Shown: positions 31,779-41,113, counted from the stretch's first letter. The stretch: 64,000 nt of DNA from Galactobacter valiniphilus (GCF_003575975.1 NZ_QQXK01000004.1:62001-126000), one strand, 5' to 3'. A program made the numbers and translations. The notes: generated from the letters alone by a model not told the origin.

Positions 31779-32936
31779 GTGCGCGTTCTGGTCATCAACT
31801 CCGGCTCCTCGTCCCTCAAGTACCAGGTCCGCGAGACCTCCACGGGCGAGCTGCTCCTCTCTGGGCTCGTCGAGGAGATCGGCTCGGGCGAGGTGCCCGA
31901 TCACGGCGCCGCGCTGGATCTGGTCGAGGAGCACCTGCAGGCGGAGTTCGGCGGCGACCCCGAGCTCGAGGCCGTGGGGCACCGCGTGGTGCACGGCGGC
32001 GAGCGCTTCTCCGCGCCCGTCATGATCGATTACGAGATCACGCGCGCCATCGAGCGCTTGGCCCCGCTGGCCCCGCTGCACAATCCGGCGCACGCCCTGG
32101 GCATCCGCGCCATCATGCGCAAGTGGCCCAAGCTGCCGCAGGTGGCCGTCTTCGACACCGCCTTCCACCGCACGCTCCCCGAGCACGCGTGGCGCTACGC
32201 CGTGCCCAACGAGCTGTACACGGAGCACGGCGTGCGCCGCTACGGCTTCCACGGCACCTCGGCGCAGTACGTCACCGCGCGCGCGGCCGAGCTGCTGAAC
32301 GTGCCGGTGAACCGCTTCGACGGCATCATCGCGCACCTCGGCAACGGCGCCTCGATCACGGCGATCAAGGGCGGGCGCAGCATCGACACGTCCATGGGGT
32401 ACACGCCCCTGGCCGGCCTCGTCATGGGCACGCGCTCCGGCGACGTTGACCCCTCTGTGCTCACGCAGCTCATGATCCGCGGCGAGTACACGGCGGAGCA
32501 GCTCGACACCCTCCTCAACAAGGACTCGGGCCTCAAGGGCATCGCCGGGACCAACGACATGCGCGCCGTCATCGCGCGCGCCGCGGAGGGCGACGAGGAG
32601 GCCGAGTTGGCCCTCGCCATCGCCTCCTACCGCGTGCAGAAGTACATCGGCGCCTATCACGTGGCCGTCGGCGGCGCGCAGGCGCTCATCTTCACGGCCG
32701 GCATCGGCGAGAACTCCTGGCAGTTCCGCGAGCGCGTGTGCGAGGGCCTGGGCGCCATCGGCGTGAAGCTGGACCGCATGGCCAACGTCGAGAAGTCCCG
32801 CGAGCCGCGCGTCGTCTCCACGGAGGACTCGGCCATCGCCGTGCTCGTGGTGCCGACCGACGAGGAGGCCGCGATCGCCGATCAGACCGCGGAGCTCGTC
32901 ACGGCCGCCGGCCCGCACGACACCGGGCGGCACTGA
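31779..32936 (+). CDS. ackA: Acetate kinase
   Basis: Makes ATP and acetate from acetyl phosphate, completing the overflow route begun by Pta. 385 aa, usual length. Motifs: VLVINSGSSSLKYQV (phosphate 1), VGHRVVHGGERFS, FDTAFHRTLPEHAWRYAVP, RYGFHGTSAQYV, AHLGNGASITAI, TGIGENS-type segment FTAGIGENSWQFRE. The GTG start is 3 bases after the pta stop. The last 38 bases overlap the end of the convergent SDR gene. Confidence 0.96.
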   Translation: MRVLVINSGSSSLKYQVRETSTGELLLSGLVEEIGSGEVPDHGAALDLVEEHLQAEFGGDPELEAVGHRVVHGGERFSAPVMIDYEITRAIERLAPLAPLHNPAHALGIRAIMRKWPKLPQVAVFDTAFHRTLPEHAWRYAVPNELYTEHGVRRYGFHGTSAQYVTARAAELLNVPVNRFDGIIAHLGNGASITAIKGGRSIDTSMGYTPLAGLVMGTRSGDVDPSVLTQLMIRGEYTAEQLDTLLNKDSGLKGIAGTNDMRAVIARAAEGDEEAELALAIASYRVQKYIGAYHVAVGGAQALIFTAGIGENSWQFRERVCEGLGAIGVKLDRMANVEKSREPRVVSTEDSAIAVLVVPTDEEAAIADQTAELVTAAGPHDTGRH

Positions 32937-33798
32937 GCCGCGGGGCCTCGTCGCCGGGCGCGCAGCGCCCGGCGGTCCCGCTGATCGCGCGCCGCACCAG
33001 GGCGTCGAACGCCCGGTCCGGCAGGACGGCGCGGGCGGCCAGCAGAGGCTTGGCCCCGAAGCCCACGGCGTAGCGCGTCTTCGGGCGCGCGGCGGTCACG
33101 GCGCTGACGATCGCGTCGGCGATGACCGAGGGCGGCGAGCTGCGCTTGCCCATGGCCTCGGAGCGGAAGGACGAGGCGACCGCCGCGGCCTGGGCGAAGT
33201 ACGGCGAGTGCTTCGAGGACTCCTCGAGGTGGTCCGCCGCGATGCCGCTCCACTCCGTGGCGATGCCTCCCGGTTCGATCACCACCACGTCGATGCCGAA
33301 GGGTTCGAGCTCCAGGCGCAGGCAATCGGACAGCGCCTCGAGGGCGAACTTGGTGGCGTGATACCAGCCGCCGAGCGGCGTGTAGATCTTCCCGCCCATG
33401 GAGCTGACGTTGACGATGGTGCCCGCGCCGCGCTCACGCATCTGCGGCAACAACAGCCGGGTGAGCTCGGTGGCCCCGAAGACGTTGACCTCAAATTGGC
33501 GCCGAGCCTCCTCCAGCGGCACGTCCTCGATCGCACCGTAGGATCCGTAGCCGGCGTTGTTGACGAGCACGTCGACCCGCCCCGCCTCCTCGAGGACGCG
33601 GCGCACCGCGGTCTCGCGCGAGGCCTGATCGGTGACGTCGAGCGCCACCGCGTGGATCCCGTGCTCCTCGAGCGGGCGCAAACGCTCGAGCCTGCGGGCG
33701 GCCCCGTACACCTCGAAACCCGCCCGCCTCAGCGCCACCGCCGTGGCCTCGCCGATGCCGGACGACGCCCCCGTCACCACTGCAACCTTGCCGCTCAT
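32899..33798 (-). CDS. Short-chain dehydrogenase/reductase
   Basis: A classical SDR of 299 aa with a C-terminal extension. The cofactor loop is TGASSGIG; GAARRLERL after the second strand, with Arg residues, suggests NADP. NNAGYGSYGAIED, the catalytic Ser (VSSMGG) and YHATKFALE (Tyr/Lys) are intact. The arrangement matches the oxidoreductase/retinol-dehydrogenase-like branch that ends with a substrate-binding extension (PKTRYAVGFGAKPLLAARAVLPDRAFD). GAGGGGA precedes ATG 33798. The gene overlaps ackA tail to tail by 38 bases. The substrate is unknown. Confidence 0.88.
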   Translation of the reverse strand: MSGKVAVVTGASSGIGEATAVALRRAGFEVYGAARRLERLRPLEEHGIHAVALDVTDQASRETAVRRVLEEAGRVDVLVNNAGYGSYGAIEDVPLEEARRQFEVNVFGATELTRLLLPQMRERGAGTIVNVSSMGGKIYTPLGGWYHATKFALEALSDCLRLELEPFGIDVVVIEPGGIATEWSGIAADHLEESSKHSPYFAQAAAVASSFRSEAMGKRSSPPSVIADAIVSAVTAARPKTRYAVGFGAKPLLAARAVLPDRAFDALVRRAISGTAGRCAPGDEAPRLSAARCRAGRRP

Positions 33799-33967
33799 GT
33801 CGGTCCCCTCTGCCGGTGTCCCCTGCATCGTTGCCCGGCCACCGGCCCGAGGCAAGGGGCGCCGGGCCCCGACCAGCCGCCGTCGTGCATTGCGATCACG
33901 AAAACCTTTGGGCGGCGCGGGGCCGACGGCCTCGCCGGGAGGCTACTCATGCGGCAAGATGTCCGGT

Positions 33968-35674
33968 ATGACTCACGCCACACCCGAGCAGACCGCTCCC
34001 GAGGCCGCCCCGCTGCTGGAGGTCAAGGACCTCTCGATCTCCTTCCGCACGCAGCACGGCACCGTCGAAGCCGTCCAGGGCGCCAGCCTCACGCTGCGCC
34101 AGGGGCAGACGCTCGCGATCGTGGGCGAGTCCGGCTCCGGCAAGTCCACGACCGCCATGGCGATCATCGGCCTGCTGCCGGACAACGGCAACATCACCTC
34201 TGGGTCCATCACCTTCGATGGCAAGGACCTCGCGAAGTACTCGGACAAGCAGTACCAGAGCGTGCGCGGCAACCAGATCGGCCTGGTCCCGCAGGACCCT
34301 ATGTCCAATCTGAACCCCGTGACGCGCGTGGGCGATCAGATCGCCGAGACGCTCCTCGTCAACAAGATGGCCACCAAGGCGGACGTCAACGCCAAGGTGC
34401 TCGAGGTCATGGGCCGCGCCGGCATCCCGAACCCCGAGGCCAAGGTGCGCGCCTACCCGCACGAGCTCTCCGGCGGCCTGCGCCAGCGCGTGCTCATCGC
34501 GATCGGCCTGGCCTGCCGCCCGCGCCTGCTCATCGCCGACGAGCCGACCTCCGCCCTGGACGTCACGGTGCAGCGCACCATCCTGGACCAGATCGACACC
34601 ATGACCGCGGAGCTTGGCACCTCGGTTCTGCTCATCACACACGACCTCGGCCTCGCCGCCGAGCGCGCCGAGCAGGTCGTGGTGATGCACCGCGGCCGCG
34701 TGGTGGAGCAGGGCGACGCCCGCCAGATTCTCGAGAATCCGCAGCACGAATACACCAAGAAGCTCGTCGCGGCCGCCCCGTCCGTGGGCGTGGCCCGCCA
34801 GGCGCCGGGCGCCTACACGGCCCCGCTCGCCGAGCGCGAGGAGCTCGCCACCGAGGAGGTCCCGGCTGCGGCGCCCGCCAACCTCGTGGAGCTGCGCGAC
34901 CTCACCAAGGTCTACCCGATCCGCGGCAAGGAAGACTTCTACGCGGCCAAGGGCGTCTCCCTGGACATCCCGCGCGGTTCCACCGTGGCGATCGTGGGCG
35001 AGTCCGGCTCCGGTAAGACCACCACGGCGCGCATGCTGCTCGGCCTGATCAAGCCGACCTCCGGCACCATGACGTTCGACGGCAAGGACCTCACGAAGCT
35101 CTCCAAGGCCGACGCCAAGGACTTCCGCCGCCGCGTCCAGCCCGTCTTCCAGGACCCGTACTCCTCGCTGAACCCCATGTTCACGATCGGCCGGATCATC
35201 CAGGAGCCCATGGACGCGTACAAGGTGGGCACGCCCGCCACGCGCCGCGCCCGCGTCAAGGAGCTGCTGGACCAGGTGGCCCTGCCGCAGGCCATGCTGC
35301 GCCGCTACCCCTCCGAGCTCTCCGGCGGTCAGCGCCAGCGCGTGGCCATCGCGCGTGCGCTCGCCCTCGAACCCGAGCTCATCGTCTGCGACGAGCCCGT
35401 CTCCGCGCTCGACGTGCTGGTGCAGGCACAGATCCTGAAGCTCCTCGCGGATCTGCAGGCCGAGCGCGGGCTCTCCTACCTCTTCATCTCGCACGACCTC
35501 GCCGTGGTCCGCCTCATCTCCGACTACGTCTGCGTCATGCAGAACGGCGAGCTCGTCGAGGCCGCCTCCTCCGAGGAGATCTTCACGAACCCGCGCCACC
35601 CGTACACGCGCAAGTTGCTGGCCTCCATCCCGGGCAACGAGCTCGGCATCCAGGAGGATCCGGAGGCCGCCTGA
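33968..35674 (+). CDS. Fused oligopeptide ABC transporter ATPase (DppD-DppF type)
   Basis: Two complete ATPase domains in 568 aa. Domain 1: Walker A GESGSGKST (53-61), signature ELSGGLRQRV, Walker B LLIADEPTSALD, His-loop ITHDLG. Domain 2: Walker A GESGSGKTT (344-352), signature LSGGQRQRVAIARAL, Walker B LIVCDEPVSALD, and the oligopeptide-family tail HPYTRKLLASIPG. Domain 1 has LSGGLRQRV in place of the usual LSGGQRQRV. Actinobacteria often fuse DppD and DppF in this way. It stands alone; matching permeases and a binding protein lie at 46136-49952. ATG 33968 follows CAAGAT at 7 bases, possibly leaderless; ATG 33959 is in frame. Confidence 0.92.
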   Translation: MTHATPEQTAPEAAPLLEVKDLSISFRTQHGTVEAVQGASLTLRQGQTLAIVGESGSGKSTTAMAIIGLLPDNGNITSGSITFDGKDLAKYSDKQYQSVRGNQIGLVPQDPMSNLNPVTRVGDQIAETLLVNKMATKADVNAKVLEVMGRAGIPNPEAKVRAYPHELSGGLRQRVLIAIGLACRPRLLIADEPTSALDVTVQRTILDQIDTMTAELGTSVLLITHDLGLAAERAEQVVVMHRGRVVEQGDARQILENPQHEYTKKLVAAAPSVGVARQAPGAYTAPLAEREELATEEVPAAAPANLVELRDLTKVYPIRGKEDFYAAKGVSLDIPRGSTVAIVGESGSGKTTTARMLLGLIKPTSGTMTFDGKDLTKLSKADAKDFRRRVQPVFQDPYSSLNPMFTIGRIIQEPMDAYKVGTPATRRARVKELLDQVALPQAMLRRYPSELSGGQRQRVAIARALALEPELIVCDEPVSALDVLVQAQILKLLADLQAERGLSYLFISHDLAVVRLISDYVCVMQNGELVEAASSEEIFTNPRHPYTRKLLASIPGNELGIQEDPEAA

Positions 35675-35692
35675 GGCTCCAGAACCCAACGC

Positions 35693-35741
35693 ACGACGAC
35701 GCTCGGTGACCTTCCGCTGGAAGGTCACCGAGCGTCGTCGT
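35693..35741. terminator. Bidirectional terminator hairpin
   Basis: A 21-bp perfect stem (outer ACGACGACG / CGTCGTCGT) with loop CCGCTGG, followed by TTCT, between the convergent ATPase and SMR genes. Its left arm begins with GCACGACGACG, a variant of the dispersed motif. Confidence 0.85.
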
Positions 35742-35751
35742 TCTGGCGGGG

Positions 35752-36081
35752 TTAGTGGGCCGCACCGAGCTCCACGAGCGCCACCCCGCACATGATGGCG
35801 GCGATGCCGAGGCTCATGAGCCACGTGAGCGGCTGCTTGAACAGGATCCGGGCGAGGATTGCCGTGAGGGCCACGCCGCACGCGGTCCACAGGCCGTAGG
35901 CGACGCCGAGCGGCATGCCGTGGGCCAGGGAGACGGAGAGCAGCGTGTAGGCGATGCCGTAGCCCGCCAGGACGGGGACGATCCAGCGCTTCTTCCTGAA
36001 GCCGTCCGAGTGCTGCAGGCTCAGCGTGGAGGCGACCTCCACGACGATGGCGCCCGCGAGGGCCAGGTACGCGACGATCAC
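35752..36081 (-). CDS. SMR-family multidrug/polyamine efflux subunit B
   Basis: A four-helix small multidrug resistance protein, 109 aa. The helix-1 Glu is present in VVEVASTLSLQHSDGF, the site of proton and cation binding. Also seen are IAYTLLSVSLAHGMPLGVAYGLWTACGVALTAILARILF and IAAIMCGVALVELG. GTG 36081 overlaps the stop of the second SMR gene by 4 bases. Paired SMR genes usually form heterodimers (EbrAB, YkkCD, or the spermidine exporter MdtJI). It ends an operon with an amine oxidase and APC permease. Confidence 0.88.
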   Translation of the reverse strand: MIVAYLALAGAIVVEVASTLSLQHSDGFRKKRWIVPVLAGYGIAYTLLSVSLAHGMPLGVAYGLWTACGVALTAILARILFKQPLTWLMSLGIAAIMCGVALVELGAAH

Positions 36082-36455
36082 GGGCCGTCCACCGCCTCGG
36101 CCCGCTCCTGGGCCTTGGACCCTCCGTGGGACCCCAGCTCCACGAGCCCCACTCCGAGGATGATCAGCGCCATCCCGAGCGCCATGACGGGCGTGATGGC
36201 CTCGCCGAAGATCACCACCGACAGCAGGGCCGTGAGGACCACCCCGGTTGCACCCCAGATGCCGTAGGCGACGCCCACGGCCATGCCGCGGCGCAGCGTG
36301 AGGGCCAGCAGGAAGAACGAGGCGCCGTAGCCGAGCACCACGACGGCGACGAGCCACGGGTGGGTGAGCGCGCCCTTGAGCGAGAGGGTCGCGGCGACCT
36401 CACACACGATCGCCGCGAAGAGCGCGCCGTGCGCGGAGTGCCTCAGCCAGTTCAC
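36078..36455 (-). CDS. SMR-family multidrug/polyamine efflux subunit A
   Basis: The partner SMR subunit, 125 aa, with four helices and a 15-residue charged C-terminal tail. The helix-1 Glu lies in IVCEVAATLSLKGALTHP; helices 2-3 carry FLLALTLRRGMAVGVAYGIWGATGVVLTALLSVVIFGE. GTG 36455 overlaps the FAD oxidase stop by 4 bases, and its own stop overlaps the next SMR start by 4 bases, so the three genes are translationally coupled. The two subunits differ in loop charge (RRG here, AHG in the partner), as expected for antiparallel heterodimers. Confidence 0.88.
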   Translation of the reverse strand: MNWLRHSAHGALFAAIVCEVAATLSLKGALTHPWLVAVVVLGYGASFFLLALTLRRGMAVGVAYGIWGATGVVLTALLSVVIFGEAITPVMALGMALIILGVGLVELGSHGGSKAQERAEAVDGP

Positions 36456-37894
36456 GAATCGAACCCTAGCTTGAAGGCGTCGAGCAGCCGAAGCCACGGG
36501 CCGCGCTTGCCCTCACGCCGGTCGGAGCGGGCCATCTGCGCGGCGGTGAAGCGAATCGCCGGCCACGCGATGGGCTCCGGGGGGAACGGGAACGGGCGCT
36601 TCTTGACGAGCTGGGTGCGCGTGCGCTCGGTGTCCTTGCCCTCGAGCAGGTCGAGCATGACGTTGCCGGCGAAGCGGGTGGCGGCGACGCCGAGCCCCGT
36701 GAAGCCGGCGGCGGCCGCCACCCGTCCGCCGTGCGCCGTCGTGAAGAAGGAGAAGAAGCGCGTGCACGTGTCGATCATGCCGCCCCAGGCGTGGGAGACC
36801 TTGACCCCCGCCAGCTGCGGGAAGAGCACTCCCAGGTGCACCACGAGCCGGCGGAAGGTCGGCTCGCTCAGGTCCTGCTCCGGGCGCACCTTGCGGCCGA
36901 AGTGGTACAGCGCGTCGTAGCCGCCGATCAGGACGCGGTCGCGGCCCTCGGCGTCGGTGATGAGGCGCAGGTAGTGGAAGCGGTTGTTCAGGTCGGTGAG
37001 GCCCTGGCGCTTCCTCCAATGCAGGCTCTCGCGCTGCTCGGGCGTGAGCGGCTCGGTCACGATGGCGTAGTCGTAGACCGGCACCGTCATCCAGCGATCC
37101 CGCAGCAGGAGCGCTCGGAAGCCGTTGGTGGCCAGTGCCACCCGGCGTGCGCGCACCGTTCCGAGCGGGGTGGCGGCGTGCATGTCGTCGCCGCGGCGGC
37201 GCAGGCCCTGAACGGGCGTGTTCTCGTAGATGCGCACGCCCAGCCGCTCGCACACGGCCCGCAGGCCGTACACGAGCTTGATGGGGTTCAGGACCACGCC
37301 GTCAGCGGTTGCCCAGTTGCCGAGCTGCGCGGCAGGGGTGTTGATCTCCTCGCGGAGCTGCTCGCCCCGCAGGAGCTTCATGCTCGGCTCCGCGGCCGCC
37401 ATCTCCTCCAGGTACGCCTCTTGGTAGCGCTCCGTCGCCACCTTCACGACGCCCTCGCTGACCACGTCCGCGTCGATCCCGTACCGCTCGAGGGTGGCCA
37501 GGAGCTCCCGTAGGTTGTCCTCTCCGAGGCGTTCGAGCGTCTCGATCTCATCGGGAAGGTGCACCTTGGCGTTGGCGCGGCCGTGGGTCAAGCTCGGCTC
37601 GCAGAAGCCGCCGTTGCGCCCGGAGGCCGCCCAGCCGATCCGCTGGGCCTCCACCAGGACGACGTCGCGCCCCGGCTCGCGCTCCTTGGCCAGCAGTGCC
37701 GTCCAGAGCCCGGCGAACCCGCCCCCCACGACCAGCAGGTCCGCGGCGGCGTCCCCCGCCAGCGCCGGGTGCTCACTCTCGCGGGGTTGGTCGTCCTCCC
37801 AGAATGGAAGGCGCCGGGCGCCGCGCAGCGCTTCGTCGATTCCCTTCTGGTCGGCACGGCGTTCTGCGAGTTCGTAGCTGGTCTGCTGCTGCAT
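36452..37894 (-). CDS. FAD-dependent amine/amino-acid oxidase (DAO family, PuuB-like)
   Basis: A flavoprotein of 480 aa. The FAD-binding loop is LLVVGGGFAGLWTALLAKE (about 54-72), followed by VVLVEAQRIGWAASGRNGGF, typical of the DAO branch containing gamma-glutamylputrescine oxidase and related amine oxidases. Also present: RVALATNGFRALLL, VTEPLTPEQRESLHWRKRQGLTD, and the C-terminal flavin contact AAAAGFTGLGVAATRFAGNVMLDLL. ATG 37894 is assumed; the ribosome site is poor and GTG 37909 is possible. It lies 44 bases after the APC permease and overlaps the first SMR gene, which suggests oxidation of an imported amine. The exact amine is unknown. Confidence 0.85.
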   Translation of the reverse strand: MQQQTSYELAERRADQKGIDEALRGARRLPFWEDDQPRESEHPALAGDAAADLLVVGGGFAGLWTALLAKEREPGRDVVLVEAQRIGWAASGRNGGFCEPSLTHGRANAKVHLPDEIETLERLGEDNLRELLATLERYGIDADVVSEGVVKVATERYQEAYLEEMAAAEPSMKLLRGEQLREEINTPAAQLGNWATADGVVLNPIKLVYGLRAVCERLGVRIYENTPVQGLRRRGDDMHAATPLGTVRARRVALATNGFRALLLRDRWMTVPVYDYAIVTEPLTPEQRESLHWRKRQGLTDLNNRFHYLRLITDAEGRDRVLIGGYDALYHFGRKVRPEQDLSEPTFRRLVVHLGVLFPQLAGVKVSHAWGGMIDTCTRFFSFFTTAHGGRVAAAAGFTGLGVAATRFAGNVMLDLLEGKDTERTRTQLVKKRPFPFPPEPIAWPAIRFTAAQMARSDRREGKRGPWLRLLDAFKLGFDS

Positions 37895-37938
37895 GGGGAG
37901 CGGGTTCACTTTCAGGGGGAAGGACGGGTGTTGCTGGC

Positions 37939-39375
37939 TCAGTGAGCGCTGGTCGAGTCCTCGTCGCTGGGGGCGACCCAGCCGGAGGCCTGGTCGCGCT
38001 TGCGCACGACGGCCCAGATGATGACGCCGGCCGCGAGGACTCCGAGGGCGATGAAGAGCTCCTTGAGTCCTCCGTAGCCCGTGATGGAGAAGCCGGTAGC
38101 GCCGACCACGAGGATTACGGTCAGGAGCACCGCCAAGACGATCGAGAGCGGCGTGAAGAAGCGCGGCAACTTGATGGGCCGGACGGCGTCCGGGCGGTCC
38201 TTGCGCAGCAGCCAGTAGCCGGAGACGGCCAGGATGTGCGTGAGGATGTAGCCGAGGTTGCCGGTGACGATGATGGCCAGCGGGGACTGCAGCACCACGA
38301 GCACCAGGATGTTCATGACGAGCATGACGTTCAGGGAGCGCATGGGAATGCCGCGGCGATCCAGCTTGCCGACAGCCGGCACCGTGACGTGCTCGCGGCC
38401 CATGTTGTAGAGCACGCGGGAGGCGTCTGCGACGGACGTGGTCATGATGAGGATCAGCGAGGCGATGAGGCAGATGACCATGAAGTCGCTCGCGCCGCCG
38501 ACCAGGTTTCCGAAGGCCCCCACGAAGAAGGCGGCCGGGTCCTCGTCGATCGCCGCTTCGCCGGCGTAGCCGCCGAGGGTGAGGGGGATGAGGAAGAAGA
38601 CGCCGAGGCAGAAGAGCACGGCGGCCTTGATGGCACGCGTGGTGTCCTTGACGGAGTTCTTGTACTCGGGGGCGAAGGTGGCGCAGACCTCGATGCCGAA
38701 GGTCGTCCAGGCCATGATGTACATCCACACGAGAGCCGTGCGCAGGCCCTCCCAGCCGGAGGCGAGGCGCCACGTGAGCTCACCCGGGTGCCAGTCACCG
38801 CTGAAGAGCGGGAGGACGATGAACACGAAGAGCGGGATCATCAGCAGAGCAGCGGTGATGTAGACGAACGACATCGCCATGCGCACGCCGATGGCGTTGA
38901 TGCCCCAGAGCAGCACGATGACGCCGAGGCCCACCACGATGGGGAAGCTCAGGTGGATCGGCCCGAAGGACACGGCCCAATCGACCTCGGGGAACCACTG
39001 GGCCTGAACCAGGGCACCGGTCACGGCACCATACGTCGCCAGGTTAGTGCCCCAGGGGAGCCAGTAGCCGACGCCGGCCAAGGGAGCCACCCAGGGCGCG
39101 CGCGACTTCCACGCCTTGGCGGCGTAGTCGGCGATGCCGCCCGAGGAGTTCGGGAACATCGTGGCGAGTTCGGTGTAGAGCCAGTTGACGCCCATGGCCA
39201 GGATCATCGAGATCGCCCAGAGGATGGCGGCGCCCCAGCCTCCAAGACCGCTGATTGAGGCTCCGAGGGTGGCGATGAGCGCGGCCGGCATGGTCATCGA
39301 CATGGCGAAGCCGTCGAACCAGCGCATCTTCTTGGGCAGGGCCTGCGGCGGTGCCGTCGTGGTCTCTGAGGACAT
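37939..39375 (-). CDS. APC-superfamily amino-acid/amine permease
   Basis: A transporter of 478 aa with 12 predicted membrane helices. FAMSMTMPAALIATLGASISGLGGWGAAILWAIS contains the first helices; SSGGIADYAAKAWK and TTFGIEVCATFAPEYKNSVKDTTRAIKAAV are APC family motifs. It resembles permeases that sit beside PuuB- or aldehyde dehydrogenase-type genes. CGGAGATCG precedes ATG 39375. It is first in the operon with the FAD oxidase and the SMR pair, and divergent from an aldehyde dehydrogenase; import of the oxidase substrate is the natural reading. Confidence 0.88.
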   Translation of the reverse strand: MSSETTTAPPQALPKKMRWFDGFAMSMTMPAALIATLGASISGLGGWGAAILWAISMILAMGVNWLYTELATMFPNSSGGIADYAAKAWKSRAPWVAPLAGVGYWLPWGTNLATYGAVTGALVQAQWFPEVDWAVSFGPIHLSFPIVVGLGVIVLLWGINAIGVRMAMSFVYITAALLMIPLFVFIVLPLFSGDWHPGELTWRLASGWEGLRTALVWMYIMAWTTFGIEVCATFAPEYKNSVKDTTRAIKAAVLFCLGVFFLIPLTLGGYAGEAAIDEDPAAFFVGAFGNLVGGASDFMVICLIASLILIMTTSVADASRVLYNMGREHVTVPAVGKLDRRGIPMRSLNVMLVMNILVLVVLQSPLAIIVTGNLGYILTHILAVSGYWLLRKDRPDAVRPIKLPRFFTPLSIVLAVLLTVILVVGATGFSITGYGGLKELFIALGVLAAGVIIWAVVRKRDQASGWVAPSDEDSTSAH

Positions 39376-39573
39376 GACGATCTCCGTTCGTTCGGCACGT
39401 GAGCGTGCAAGGGGGGTGATGCAGGACACTGTGCCCCAAGACTTGTCGATACATCAAGAGTTTTGGCAGAACAATGTCGAATCCGCAAAATCTTACGACC
39501 AACTATTGCCTGGATCACAATCGCGGGGTTAGCGTGGCGGCATTCCCCTTCGTCCCCTCAGGAGAGAAGCAGC
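39376..39573. promoter_or_regulatory. Divergent control region of the amine locus
   Basis: 198 bases, clearly more AT-rich than surrounding DNA. It contains TTGTCGATA (39445) and AATGTCGAATC (39473) as half-site-like repeats and TTTTG-20-CAAAA (39460-39489). An Lrp/AsnC regulator encoded just beyond the dehydrogenase is the likely binder; the sites are inference. Confidence 0.5.
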
Positions 39574-41025
39574 ATGCAGACCTTGAACGCCAGCCCCCAG
39601 TTGTTCATCGCCGGCGAGTACAGCGACGGCACCGGCACCGAGCGGGTGGACATCGTCAGCCCCGCGACGGGCGAGGTCGTTGCGGCCCTCCCGGTGCCCA
39701 CGGCCGAGGACCTCAACCGCGCGGTGGCCGCCGCCAACGAGGCACAGCGCGCCTGGCGCAAGGTCGGTGTGTGGCAGCGCGCCGAGATTTGCCACCGCAT
39801 CGGCGACAAGCTTTCCGAGCGCGCCGAGGAACTCGCCCGCCTGCAGACCTTGGAGCAGGGCAAGCCGCTGAGCGAATCCCTCGCCGACATCAACGAGGCT
39901 GCGCAGCTCTTCCACCTGCACGCCGAAGACGCCGTGCGTCTGTACGGCGAGACACTCCCGTCCACCGACACCACCAAGCGCATGTTCACGCGCCGCGAGG
40001 CCGTGGGTACCTGGGGCATCATCACCCCCTGGAACTTCCCCCTGCTGATGTTCACGGAGTTTGTGGCACCGGGCCTCGCCACGGGCAACGCGCTCGTCGT
40101 CAAGCCCCCGACGCACACGTCCCTCACCGTGCTCGCCGCCATGGAGTGCCTCGTCGAGGCCGGGCTCCCCGCCGGGCTCGTCAGCGTACTGCCGGGCCAA
40201 GGTGACTTCGGCTCCCAGCTCGTGGCCCACGAGGGCATCCACGCGATCGGCTTCATCGGCTCCTCCGCCACCGGCGCCAAGATCGCCGCGACCGCCGGCC
40301 TCAAGCGCTCGGTCATGGAGTGCTCCGGCAACGGCCCCGTGGTGGTGCTCGAGGACGCGGACATGAAGCGCGCCGCCAAGGCTGCCGTCGACTCCGCCTT
40401 CTACTGCGCAGGCCAGGTCTGCTGCGCCACCGAGCGCGTCATCGTTGTCGAGGCCGCGCACGACGCCTTTGTTGCCGCCGTCCTCGAGTACTCCAAGACC
40501 GTCCAGCTGGGCGACCCCTTCTCCGAGGACACCAACCTCGGCCCCCTCAACAACGAGGGCGTCGCCGCCAAGATGGACCGCCACATGGCCGATGCCCGCG
40601 AGCGAGGCTTCGACATCCTCGTGGGCGGCGGCCGCGCCGAGGGTTTCCCGACCGACCTCTACTACAACTTCACCGTGGTGGACGGCGTCACCGAGGACTC
40701 ACTGCTGGCCAAGGAGGAGTCCTTCGGCCCGGTGCTCCCGATCATCACCGCCAAGGACGACGACGACGCCCTGCGCATCGCCAACGCCGACGCGCTGGGG
40801 CTGCAGTCCGCCGTGTTCACGAAGGACATCAACCGTGCGTTCCGCTTCATGGAGGAGCTGGAGACCGGCCAGGTCGTCGTCAACGACTCCAATGGCTGGT
40901 GGGACATCAACATGCCGTTCGGCGGCGCTGGCGGCAAGGGCACGGGCTGGGGCCGCATCGGCGGCGTCTACACCCTGCACGACATGACGGATCTGCGCAC
41001 CGGCGTGCTGCACATCGGCGACTGA
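39574..41025 (+). CDS. NAD(P)-dependent aldehyde dehydrogenase
   Basis: Oxidises an aldehyde to the acid, 483 aa. Motifs: GIITPWNFPLLMF (cofactor cleft), VVKPPTHTSL, FIGSSATGAKIA, the general-base Glu in VMECSGNGPVVV, and the catalytic Cys in YCAGQVCCATER; ESFGPVLPI closes the fold. The general-base segment reads MECSGNGP rather than the usual LELGGKNP, a mild departure. AGGAGAG precedes ATG 39574. Divergent from an amine permease and oxidase operon, it probably removes the aldehyde formed by that oxidase. A terminator follows at 41043. Confidence 0.92.
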   Translation: MQTLNASPQLFIAGEYSDGTGTERVDIVSPATGEVVAALPVPTAEDLNRAVAAANEAQRAWRKVGVWQRAEICHRIGDKLSERAEELARLQTLEQGKPLSESLADINEAAQLFHLHAEDAVRLYGETLPSTDTTKRMFTRREAVGTWGIITPWNFPLLMFTEFVAPGLATGNALVVKPPTHTSLTVLAAMECLVEAGLPAGLVSVLPGQGDFGSQLVAHEGIHAIGFIGSSATGAKIAATAGLKRSVMECSGNGPVVVLEDADMKRAAKAAVDSAFYCAGQVCCATERVIVVEAAHDAFVAAVLEYSKTVQLGDPFSEDTNLGPLNNEGVAAKMDRHMADARERGFDILVGGGRAEGFPTDLYYNFTVVDGVTEDSLLAKEESFGPVLPIITAKDDDDALRIANADALGLQSAVFTKDINRAFRFMEELETGQVVVNDSNGWWDINMPFGGAGGKGTGWGRIGGVYTLHDMTDLRTGVLHIGD

Positions 41026-41042
41026 TCGTCCCGGCAGATCCT

Positions 41043-41076
41043 GTGAGCCCCCGTATCCTCGGATGCGGGGGCTCAC
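41043..41076. terminator. Terminator after the aldehyde dehydrogenase
   Basis: A 16-bp stem GTGAGCCCCCGTATCC / GGATGCGGGGGCTCAC with a single wobble and a two-base loop, 17 bases after the stop codon and before the Lrp gene. Confidence 0.75.
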
Positions 41077-41113
41077 GCACCCCATGGCACCCTTTCATCC
41101 GTCAGGAGTCCCC

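Noticed and set aside
29682-32933. 1083-residue open frame on the minus strand
   Set aside because: It is the antisense shadow of pta-ackA; composition is His/Gly/Arg-rich without domains, caused by GC bias.
36466-36471. TAGGGT box 7 bases before the first SMR gene, resembling a leaderless promoter
   Set aside because: It lies inside the coding end of the FAD oxidase, whose stop overlaps the SMR start; translational coupling explains the arrangement better.
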